In this document: positions 39,290-49,019 of the stretch, one piece after another
Numbering within the stretch: the stretch's first letter is position 1
Layout: each line of letters opens with the position of its first letter
Origin: Taudactylus pleione
Lineage: Eukaryota; Chordata; Amphibia; Anura; Myobatrachidae
Assembly: GCA_031769625.1 (NCBI GenBank)
Contig: JAUIMM010000637.1
Coordinates: 3,129,001 to 3,193,000, forward strand
Length of the DNA: 64,000 nt
Reading direction: 5' to 3'
Notes under the pieces: model-generated
The model's input: the letters and a program-made list of their open reading frames with translations, nothing else
Database searches by the model: none
What the model was told of the DNA's origin: nothing
Translations under genes and position numbers: made by a program

Positions 39290-40302
39290 CGTCATCCAGG
39301 CAAAGTGGTGACTGGTCACCCAGGAAGAGATCCAGGATTGTGGTGTTGCGTGAAAGTGGTCTTTCGTATTCAGCAATTGCGAGAGAAGTTGGTGGGAATG
39401 TGTCAACAGCAGGAGTATAAAAGTTTTGTTTGCGCTATCAGGAAACACAATCTATACAAAACAAAGAAGGAAAAGGCTGGAAAACGTGCACAACAGCTGT
39501 TGATAGGAGAATAAAACGAATTTGCGTCATGAACAGATGGATGTTATCTGCGGCCATTAGCAGTGAGCTGAGTGCAACTGGTGTTTTTGTCAGTGCAAGA
39601 ACGGTACGGAGAAGACTAACGGAGGTTGGCCTAAAAGGTAGGATTCCCAGAAAAAAGCCATTGCTGAATAAAAAACAGCGGCAAAAACAAATAGTGGGCA
39701 AAAGAACACATTGCATGGACAGGTCAGTGGAAACAAGTGATATGGCGTGACGAAACCAATATATCGATATTTGGTAGTCATGGGAGAAAAATATGTGAGA
39801 CGTCGCTTCGGGCAAGTGACAACAAAGAATCCTACAAGTGTTATGAGCTGGGCATGTATGACAGCAGATGCTGTAGGCCGCCTTTATGTCATAGATGGCA
39901 CACTGAACAGCAGAAAGTACATTGACACTATCCTACAACCAAAACTTCTATCTTCTATCAGGGATCTTTTTCCTGATAATGCCCCATTTTTTTTTTTTTT
40001 CCCCCAGGATTCAGTTCCCTGCCGCATTGCACGGATATGCAAACAGTGGTTCACGGAGAATGACATGCAGGTGCTGGGATGGCCAGGAAACAGCCCAGAC
40101 CTGAACCCCATAGAACATTTGTGGTTCAGTTTGAAAAAACTGGTACATCTGAGGCGTCCATCCAATAAGACAATTTATTGAGGCTATAATTGTCTCATGG
40201 CACCACATAATAAAGCAGGAAGAGCTCCAAACATTGGTTGGCTCAATGCCACGTCGCTTTGCTGCTGTCTTGAAGAATAAAGGATACCCAACGAAATACT
40301 GA
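39290..40302 (+). pseudogene. Tc1-type transposase pseudogene
   Basis: The DDE transposase would cut and paste the element at TA sites. The N-terminal helix-turn-helix region is split over frames near 39310-39510. The second HTH, including VSARTVRRRLTEVGL and GRIPRKKPLL, is at about 39590-39670. The first catalytic Asp is in VIWRDET (near 39735-39757). The second lies in PDNAPF before an expanded T/C run (39985-40004) that breaks the frame. The signature WPGNSPDLNPIEHLWFSLKK at about 40080-40139 follows. A family-like C-terminus ends with TGA at 40300. Several frameshifts (for example near 39512, 39750, 40000 and 40175) leave no intact frame. Usual length is about 340 residues, which this span fits. 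Confidence 0.88.
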
Positions 40303-40355
40303 TAGGGTGACAATCCCTGTGTACTAATGTTACTGTCCTAAGTGGTGGTTTCACT

Positions 40356-40526
40356 GCATAACTTCCCTTGTAATGCAAATATTTGACCTGTTTATTGTGT
40401 TGAATTCAGCATTATATTTCCTTTCATTTGATATATGAAACATTGCACTGCATGAAGTGTAACAGTTTTTATAAGCATTCGAAGTTAAAAACATTTTCGC
40501 AAAGTGTTCAAATTTGGCCACCACTG
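40356..40526 (-). repeat. Tc1 element right inverted repeat
   Basis: Starts GCATAACTTCCCTTG, the complement of the inner end of the left repeat, and ends CCACTG before TA. Confidence 0.9.
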
Positions 40527-41512
40527 TACGTATGGAAATAAAAGATAGTCGCAGAAGATAGGGGAGGGTGGTGGTGTATTGTAGGAGTTAACCGTTGAGT
40601 CTTCCCATGCTATATGAAGCTCTGAGCCAGTTGGCCCTTCCATTTTGTGCTTTAGCAAGTTGATAACTTTAAAGTCCCATAAGCTGGAGCAGTTTTGGGC
40701 GGTGACTGCTGTGCTAAATACAGATGGGATTAATCCACATTTTGAAATGAAATACACAGTAGTGCCACACAGTGACATTTAAGAGTTCAAGGGGAATTTA
40801 AACTTCATGTTTCCTGACAAGAGAAGCCCCATGCTAGCTTACCCCTTACTAACCGTGCCGGGTACCTCACCGGTGTTGCAGCGCTCTCCTGTACCCAGCA
40901 GCAATGTGGAAGCTGCCTTCAGATGCTTATACTGTCGCAGTGTCTCTGCCTGGAACAAGTCCCATCCTTGTGGTGTTTCCATGAGACATTAGTGTTGCTG
41001 TGTGTGCACATCTGCTTTATGACCCATCGGGGGTGCGTTCCTCACACAAGCCCATAATTGTGAACTATATTTCCTATTTTATTTAGCCATAGTGAAATTT
41101 ATGTTAATTTTTAGAGTTGACAGTGAACTTGATGCCACAATTGGTGGCTCTTGGGATTCTGAGCTGAAGGCTATAGAGTCCTGTCACACAAGAAAACCTT
41201 ACTTGTGACACTGCATTTATGTTCATGGGGCTCCCATGCATTCTTTTCCCAGTTATGATGATTAGTGATCACTCTAAATGCAGGGTTCTGATCAGTGAGG
41301 AGGGGCAAAATTTAATTAACGTGATGTATCGCTACAGCCCATTATTATTGTGAGCAGAAACCATGCGATGTTGGCACTACTGTAAATGCTTGATATATTA
41401 AGCAATCCAATTAAAATGCTACCCCAACTTATGAGATGACCACCATAGTGCCTCATGCCACTGGGTGTCCGCCTCCAGTGTCTGCAAGTGACCAGTTTAC
41501 TTTCTGATCTAT
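40527..41512 (+). other. Intron 1 sequence without recognised features
   Basis: I see no exon, RNA gene or repeat family here. Short open stretches lack domain signatures. Confidence 0.55.
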
Positions 41513-41813
41513 GGGGGCAATTCAATTTAGCGGGAGCTGAATAGCGCCAGGATGGAGCTTCCCAGAGCTATTCAATTCAGCGCACTGCTTAGTCTGACTA
41601 GAGCTATTAAGTCAGAATGCCGGTTCTCACGACTAAAGTGCTGATCGCGAGGCTGTGCCACGCTAAGCTGGACAAAATGCCTCGTGGCTGGCACTTTAGT
41701 CGGATTTCTCTTCGCAGCCTCAGGAGGGTGTGAGAAGAAATAAATTTATTTTATTTTTTTACTTAACAGCGCGCTGAATAGAGTAGTGCGGGGAGGGAGA
41801 ATTGAATTGGCCC
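41513..41813. mobile_element. MITE with CAATTCAATT ends
   Basis: The left end GGGGGCAATTCAATTTAGCG and right end GAATTGAATTGGCCC are inverted repeats. The interior contains internal inverted blocks (GAGCTATTCAATTCAGCGC; GCACTTTAGTCG) and no coding frame. Related ends occur at 46301-46315/52412-52704 and 56778-57089. Confidence 0.75.
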
Positions 41814-42164
41814 TTATGTTTGCAGAAAGCCGCATAAGTTAGTGATGTAATGCCTGGAGGTGCCTTATACATTGTTTCGTTCAATATACCCCACAGAATG
41901 GTGAACACAAAAGCCACATTTCTTTAGTTTACATTCATATTGACAAATAAAATATATATATAGCGCTGGCACTAACAGAACAATAAACGTATCCTGACCC
42001 AATTGTTAACCTCTTGGCAGTTTCCCAGCTGCGGTAATTATGGTTGCAAACCAGTAACATACAAGAGAAAAAAAGGAAAATTAACAGTGCTTAGAAAATA
42101 TGCCCAATATGGATGTGTAATACACTGTCACATTAAAAAAAAAATAACCAGAAAGATGTAATAA

Positions 42165-43555
42165 AAAACACAGTATAATATGCTATTCATAGTACAGGTC
42201 CAAGCATGCACATTGAAAACATGGAGACAATAAACCCATGAAACAGTTTCTTTTCTTAAATTATTCTAGAACGGTAATAAATCAGTACAATTGACTGCTA
42301 AGAGCTCTGTGGCCAGTGTTCTCCCCAGAAACTTCTTCCAGCCGGGTGGCATCTAAAAGTAGCGGGGTGGGGGCCTTCGCAATTACACACGCGCCGGGAA
42401 AAGGGGTATCTCCCTTACCAATCTAGCCCGACAGGTCTCTGGCTGCTCCCCCACTGGCTCTCAGTCAAAAGTGCCCATTATGCAGTGCCCCCTGTATTTG
42501 TCCCCTTTATGCATTGCCCCCTGTAGTTTAGCTTTGCCCTTTTGCAGTGCCCCCAGGCTGAAGTGGTGCCCCTAGACTAGACCCTTATGCAGTGCCCCCA
42601 GTCTGCTCCCTTATGCAGTACCCCCAGGTTTAAATAGTGTTCCTTATGCAGTGCCCCCAGGCTTAAATAGTGCCCCCAGACAGATCCTGGTCCCAGCCCA
42701 GAACTTGCCTTTTATTTGCTGGCTGCTCGCGCTACCACTCCCGTTGCCTCGCGCTGACTGGATCTAACTAGATCCAGAAGGCACGCGGGGCAGGCTCCTC
42801 ACGTCGTGGGTGACTTCATGACATCACCCGCGCAGTGCATCACTGGGAACGATTGCCTCTGAAGTGATCGGAGGCTTCTTTAGCCTTCGGTCACTTCAGA
42901 GGCCAGCGTTCCACCACGGGGGTCGGTGGGGGAATGTGCCGGGCGGTAGGCTGTTTCTGCCGGGCGATGCGCCCGCAGAAAACAGCCTGGGGAGAACACT
43001 GGTGGTTGTATACTCATGAATGTAAAAAATGTTTTCCGTTAAATCTTCGCATCCGCGTCTGGCTGTTCAAAGAAACAATATATCCAGTTTACCTCTACAA
43101 GAATTTTTTTTTTTTTTCTTTTAAGGTAAATTGTGCAATCAAATAAACATATCGGATCACCAATACTAGTCTTGTTCAAAATATCTGTGTGTGTATAGAT
43201 TGTTAAAGACCCGCTGTTTTTTTTTTGTTTTTTTTTTATAATCCCTATATTAAAAAGGGCTCCATGTCACTTGTATGTTGCTGCACCTTGTATATTATTA
43301 TACCGGGAAAAACGTCTCTCTTTATGCAGGGCAGTTATAAACGTATGGTGGTATTACCAAGGATTTAACAGACAACAAAATTTTCTTTACATTCATGAGT
43401 ATACAGCCACGGAGCTCTTAGCAGTCAGTTTTTTAACTGATTATTACCTTTCTATAATGTAAGAGAAAAATACGCTGATTTATTTGTTTCATGAGTTTAT
43501 TGTCTCCATGCTTTCAATGTGCATGCTTGGAGCTTTTTTATGAATAGCGTTTTAT
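42165..43555. mobile_element. Foldback element interrupted by a younger insertion
   Basis: Arms share CAAGCATGCACATTGAAA, ATGGAGACAATAAAC, GACTGCTAAGAGCTC and TGTATACTCATGAATGTAAA in inverted orientation. The left arm is in two parts (42165-42313 and 43002-43027) separated by the insertion 42314-43001. The right arm is about 43383-43555. No coding capacity. Sequence between 41814 and 42164 and between 43028 and 43382 is AT-rich with no other recognised feature. Confidence 0.75.
42314..43001. mobile_element. Nonautonomous DNA transposon with CAGTGTTCTCCCCAG ends
   Basis: Perfect 15-bp inverted ends CAGTGTTCTCCCCAG and CTGGGGAGAACACTG bound a 688-bp insertion. Flanking GTGGC (42309-42313) and GTGGT (43002-43006) look like a 5-bp target duplication. 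Removing the insertion restores continuity with the opposite arm of the surrounding foldback element. The interior has a minisatellite-like run of TTATGCAGTGCCCCCAG units (42476-42680) and a GATCGGAGGC/CACTTCAGAGGC hairpin. A 3- to 5-bp duplication does not fit hAT (8 bp), so the superfamily is open. Confidence 0.8.
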
Positions 43556-43862
43556 TATTAAAATACTTTTTTTTTTTTTTCTCTCTCTCGTACGTTCATA
43601 TTGACGCCTGCGTTAATTTAAAACAATCTAAAGTTCTTTCACATTTGTAAGCTGTGCACATGACCAGCATTGTATTTTTATTTTTTATATCCAAGAAGCT
43701 TTGTCCCTTTAGGGACACTTGTTACTGACTGTTGCACCAGCCAATGATGAAATTAGTAGAGGAAATTGGCAACAATATTAATAGGTATCTTCCTGTACGC
43801 AATAACACTGCAGCCTATGCGCCCCGTTAACAGGGAGTTCACCTAGATCCCAAAGATAAATA

Positions 43863-46009
43863 TACTCAAAAAAAATTGTAACAGGATGCAATGGGCGCAA
43901 TGTAATACAAATCCAATAGTATGTAGTAATCTACTTAGAAATTTGACTCTCCTTTTATGGATGAGTTTGTCCTCTTCCCAAAGGTGATCTATAGATGAAA
44001 ATATGAAGGACAAAAACAAAATGCAACCAATCGTGTAATTCTTTTTACATAAATGTCTATTTAAAACTGGTTGAGATTTGAAAACTCACTCCAAGAGAGA
44101 CTTTAAATTGTTGGGAATACCCCCTACACATGGAACTCAAAGATTTATTTGATGTGCTTATGTACCAGCATACAATCTGTAAGTCTTTATATAGATTCCA
44201 TTCGTCACCAATGATAGGATGTCAAGAATCTGGGTTGCCCCCCACACACTCACGTGAATAAGCTTGAAAGTATGCACATCAAACGGTTTCTTTTTGATGA
44301 GGGATAAAAAATGGGTCTGAGGAAAAACCAGACCTCAGGCCAACATATGTTAAGAGGAAGCGGAGAAAAAGGTCCTAGTATAAAGCCTTTTATTTGTTCC
44401 ATTAACATCAAAATAAAAACAATCTCCTACCGAGAAGTGCGGGGTGTATATGAAAACACCAGATGTAAAGGGATCCCTGGGCGTAATCACTACCACATCA
44501 CTCCCCTCCAGGAAGGCTCTCCGGGTATTACCACGTGTCCCACCAATGCGTTTCGACCTGTGTGGGTCTTTGTCAAGGTGTATGGGACAGATGGCTATGA
44601 GCAACCATAAATACCCCAAGCAATAAACTAATGGCCAATCACAGATTAATGTGCTGCCCTAAACATGTATAAACTAAACTCGATCAGAACTCTACAAGAC
44701 AAAAAAGTCTTTAATACATGTTCTTTTTACTCCAAATTCCTGCTTTCTGTTTCCGGTTCCACTTTCCTGAATGTAATTCGCGTGGTGTCCTGCCGAAAGT
44801 GACATATACTTTGGTCTAATTCGTCGTGCCGAAAGTGACGCTTGTCATTACCCTCACAATGTGTCCCGGCTAATCCAAAGTCCACAAGTCGCCATTTTGT
44901 TGTAGTCCGGATACTTATGCACGGTAAAGACATGGTTTATCTCCCGGTGGCCATTTTTCCTTGGTTTGAAGTGTTCAAAGTGGTACCAAGAAAAACAAAT
45001 AAATATAAAAATATAACACATAAAAAACATTAGTGGTTAGTAGCAGGTCCCTATTACTATCATGTGTTTTCTCTAAATCATTTTCAATCTTTCTTGTCAT
45101 ATCCACATGATAAAAAAAGCCTCTTTAAAATAAGAATAAGTGAACATCCTAAAGGAATATAAAAAGAAGGGGGTGAAAAACGGAGGTTAGTTTATACATG
45201 TTTAGGGCAGCACATTAATCTGTGATTGGCCATTAGTTTATTGCTTGGGGCATACATTGTTGCTCATAGCCATTTGTCCCATACACCTTGACAAAGACCC
45301 ACACGGGTCGAAACTCGGTGGGACACGTGGCAATACCTGGAGAGCCTTCCTGGAGGGGAGTTATGTAAGGGATCCCTGGGCGTAATCACTACCACATCTG
45401 GTGTTTTTATATACACCCCGCACTTCTTCTCGGTAGGAGACTGTTTTTATTTTGATGTTTATGGAACAAATAAAAGGCTTTATACTATGACCTTTTTTCT
45501 CTGCTTCATCTTAACATATGTTGGCCTGAGGTCTGAGGAGAAACCAGCCCAATTTTTTTTTTTATCCCTCATCAAAAAGATAGTTTGATGTGCATACTTT
45601 CAAGTTTATGCACGTGTGTGTGGGGGGCAACCCAGATTCTTGACATGCTACCATTGGTGACGAATGGAATCTATATAAAGACTTAAAGATTTATTTAATG
45701 TGCTTATGTACCAGCATACCAGCTGTGAGTTCCATGTATAGGGGGTATCCCCAACAATTTAAAGTCTCTTGGAGTGAGTTTTCAAATCTCAACCAGTTTT
45801 AAATTAGAATTAGTAAATATTAGTAAAAAGAATTACAACCAATCGTGTGTTTTGTTTTTGTCTTTCATATTTTCATCTATAGATCACCTTTTGGGAAGAG
45901 GACAAACTAGTCTATAAAGGGGAGTCAAATTTCTATGTATATTATACTGTTGGAATTGTATTACATTGTGCCCATTGCATCCTTTTACAATTTTTTTTTT
46001 TTTTGAGTA
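43863..46009. mobile_element. Foldback DNA element with 0.8-kb arms
   Basis: Left arm 43863-44678 and right arm 45187-46009 are inverted copies across their full length. Paired blocks are ACTCAAAAAAAATTGTAA / TTACAATTTTTT...GAGT, GTGATCTATAGATGAAAATA, CAACCAATCGTGT, GGTTGAGATTTGAAAACTCA and CCAATCACAGATTAATGTGC. Small indels and substitutions separate them. The 508-bp spacer (44679-45186) contains two CCGAAAGTGAC repeats and no coding frame. Both arms carry a GACAAAGACCCACACGGGTCGA type motif often seen in vertebrate repeats. Confidence 0.85.
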
Positions 46010-46300
46010 GTAGAAGAAATTGAAATATAATTAATCAAACCCGTAGTGGTTCCTACCTTTGTGATATTGCTGTAACTTGATCTTGACATTGAAATATCTT
46101 ACATTTTTAACAATCGGGTGGGGGGGGTTTGGTCCGCATTTGACATCAGTTTGGTTGGACATTCACTGTATAAGGTTGGATAATTTTTCCTTTGATGGTT
46201 TCAAATTGTTGGAGTGTAATTACGTAGTTAGAAACTTAACCCGGCATCTCTTCTCCTTCATTTAGGGGTGTGTAGAATTTTAATCTGGTGACAAATTGAG
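46010..46300 (+). other. Intron 1 sequence between foldback element and MITE/DIRS
   Basis: Nothing recognised apart from a short G-run near 46115-46128. Confidence 0.5.
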
Positions 46301-46315
46301 AGGGGGTATTCAATC
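46301..46315 (+). mobile_element. Left end of MITE split by DIRS copy 1
   Basis: AGGGGGTATTCAATC stops exactly where the DIRS terminus TTTCTACTTCAGG begins. It matches the inverted complement of the AATTGAATTGACCCCTT end at 52704. Confidence 0.6.
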
Positions 46316-46475
46316 TTTCTACTTCAGGGTCCATAGGGGGTCCACAGGGTTGACCTTGGGGTATAGCTGGATCTGGATTCACGGGCACCACGCAGTTAAA
46401 GCTTTGCGGCTCCCAGGATGCACTTGGGTCCGTCCTCCTCTATACCCCGCTCCCGAGCCACAGGCACATCAGTTT
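46316..46475 (+). repeat. DIRS copy 1 left inverted terminal repeat
   Basis: Starts TTTCTACTTCAGGGTCCATA and ends at CACAGGCACATCAGTT. It pairs with the right repeat over about 150 bp, for example GGATGCACTTGGGTCCGTCC against its complement near 52280. Confidence 0.93.
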
Positions 46476-47474
46476 TAGTTGGTGCCCGGCCGGAGTCGGG
46501 TCACACTGCGCGGTGGGGCTGCATAAGCAGCCCCTAAGCTTTATTTTAAAAGAAGATTTTATTCTTTATTTTTACTATCTTCAGAGCGGCAGCAATGGAC
46601 TGTCCATCTGGACGTCCACGCTGCCGCTCCAACAGCCCTGCTGGCGCTGCAACGCCAGTACTGATCTGGGGATCGCAGCGGGACCCCGGAGTCAGTACTA
46701 GCATGCCTTCGGGACCTCCCAAGGACTGCTGCCGTATTCCACGGGGCCAGGTAAGCCGCGTGCAGCGCTGTGCGCGGGGAACAAATGCAGTCTTTTAGCC
46801 GCCGGTCTCAGGGGACAGACCGGCGGCGGGCTCCCCCACTCTGGTATACCCCGCGTGTCTGCTGGCCTCCAGGGTGTAAGTACCGGCGGGGAACCGGCTT
46901 ACCTGGGGGTTTATTCCTAGCAGGGGAGGCAGCCTTCCCTGCTTTAGCGCTCCTCCCCTCAGCCCAGCGCGTCTTCTCTCGTGTGCTGGCGTCGCTGGGC
47001 TGTTATCTCCTGGCCACTCCTCCTCAGTGCTCTCTGGCGGCCATCTTCCAGGCAGCATCGCAGAGCTCCCAGGCGGATACAGTGGACCAGTCCCCCTGCG
47101 TACCTCTCCCCCTGCAAAGGACAGTGTTCGCAGCGCTATAGCCCTCCCAGACACTGAATCTGGGAGGTTGATTGTAGCTGAAGGTGCAGTGAGTATTACT
47201 TCACTTTTGCTAGTGCTGCTGTCTGTCCTTTTTTCTACTCACTGTCAGCTTTTACCTATCCCTTTCCTTCTCCTACGGCCCGCAGGTGCGTGGGGGAGGG
47301 GTGTTCTTTCTGTGTACTTATATAGATCTACGTATTTGTGAGGTCCGTCACATACTGCGGTGTGCTACTCAGTACCAGATTGTGGGCTGTTTGTGTTGCA
47401 TACTGGGGAGTGCGTAGGTGTTATACGCCTTACCTCTTTTCGGTGATACATTTTTTTATTGCAAAAGTTTTGTC

Positions 47475-48982
47475 ATGTCTGTTGAGGAGAATGAGCGCTC
47501 TGTGGCTCCTGTGTTGTTTTCCTGCCGACGCTGTTCGGCAGGGGTTGACGGGGCGGATTTGTCTCAGGACGGTCTGTGCGGACGGTGCCAGCTGGTACCT
47601 GGTCCCTCTAAACCCCCAGTGGCGCAGGATCCTCCGTGGGCGATGTTTACACAAGTGCTGGCGTCGATCGCGGACCGGCTGGCAGTCCCGACTGCAGTCC
47701 CTTCTAGGGCATTGCCCCAGCCTACCATCCCCCGTTCCCCAGGCGTTATGCGTCTGGTGCAGTCTCCTCCCGGGTCTCAGACTGTGGGTCCTTATGTGGG
47801 TTTGCCTGTATACGTGCAATCTCCCACGGTACCGCAGCAGTCGATGGTACCGTTTCAGGGGTATCCTCAAACGGTACCCCCCTCCCTGGCTGGATTTCCT
47901 CTCCAGCTCTGTTCAGAGCCTGGCGGCTTCGTCATCTGTCTTTCAAACTATGTTGTACAGTGATTTGCCACCTAGGACGTCCAAGTGACCTGTTCCGGCT
48001 TCATTGGCGGCACAGTTTATGGACACGGACGTGTCTTCGGATGACTGGGAGATCCATGAAGACTCTGACTCGGATGCTGGGGTCCAGGAGGTGGAGGCCA
48101 AGTCCTCCATTAATGTACCGGCATTGGTTAGGGCGGTGCGGGCCATCCTTCATATAGAGGAGGATGCGCCGGCTCCTAGGTCGAAGTACCCAAAAAAGAA
48201 GGCCAAGGTAGCTTCGACGGTTTTTCCCCTGTCCGACCAGTTAACGGATCATATGGCAGGGGCCTGGCAGTTGCCCAGCAAGAGGTTCCAACCGCAGAAA
48301 CAGTTGGCTTCAAACTATCCTTTTCCTGAGGCTCATTGCAGGTAGTGGGAAACTCCGCCTGCCGTGGATTCCCACGTTACCCGCTTAATTAAAAGCGCTA
48401 CGCTGCCTTTGCCGTCGATCTCGTCCCTGAAAGATCCCACGGACAGGAAAGTGGAGACTTGTTTAAAGTCTATCTACTCTCTCTCGGGGGCGGTTGCCCG
48501 TCCGTCCATGGCCATCTCTTGGGTGGCTAAGGCTATCGAGAGCTGGGCCAACGCTTTGGAGGATACCTTTCCGGAAGATGCTCCGGAGATCCAGAGAGCA
48601 TTGATAGGACAAATGAGGGATGCGGCTTCCTACATTGGGGAAGCATCGTTAGATGCAAGCCTGCTGACCTCTCGGGTGTCGGCTGCAGCTGTGTTGGCAC
48701 GTCGTTCCTTGTGGCTGAGGTCTTGGAGAGCTGACTCAGACTCCAAAAAGGGACTGGCGGCCTTACCTTTTAATGGGGGAGTTGCTTTTTGGTCCAGACT
48801 TGGACAAAATTGTGGATACTCTGGCTAAGTCTAAATCAGCCTTCCTCCCTTCGGCTTCTGCACCTACCAAGGTACGAAGCTCTGCCTTTCGGTCCTTTCA
48901 GGTTCAGGGCAAGGCCAAAGGTCAGTCCTTCCTGAGGCAGTCGGCGACCAAGGCCGCTTCTAAGCCCAAGGAGCAGGCCTAG
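47475..48982 (+). pseudogene. DIRS copy 1 gag pseudogene (LAP2-alpha-like domain)
   Basis: The ATG at 47475 opens a 163-codon frame with paired cysteines (CRRC ... CGRC, about residues 15-36), a possible zinc knuckle-like site, followed by Pro/Gln-rich sequence, ending at TGA 47961. Further gag sequence continues in other frames. An acidic segment with VRAVRAILHIEED is at 48004-48345. A helical domain 48364-48828 contains DSHVTRLIKSATLP and RRSLWLRSWRADSDSKKGL. The closing LFGPDLDKIVDTLAKSK is at 48773-48840, and the basic tail ends at TAG 48980. The helical domain resembles the C-terminal domain of LAP2-alpha, which has been reported to derive from a DIRS1-like gag. At least two frameshifts and two stops disable it. 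Confidence 0.85.
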
Positions 48983-49019
48983 AGTGCCAGGCGCCCTTCT
49001 TCCAAGCAGGAGGATAAAC

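Larger units (their letters stand above)
38854..40526 (+). mobile_element. Tc1/mariner transposon, decayed, 1.67 kb
   Basis: Terminal inverted repeats begin CACTGGTGGGCAAAATTGC on the left and end in GGCCACCACTG on the right, each flanked by the TA duplication (38852-38853 and 40527-40528) expected of Tc1/mariner insertion. The long inverted repeats are about 181 bp (38854-39034) and 171 bp (40356-40526) and share GTCAAATATTTGCATTAC and CCTTTCATTTGATAT blocks. Between them is a broken transposase gene in + orientation. The element lies inside NELFA intron 1. Confidence 0.93.
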
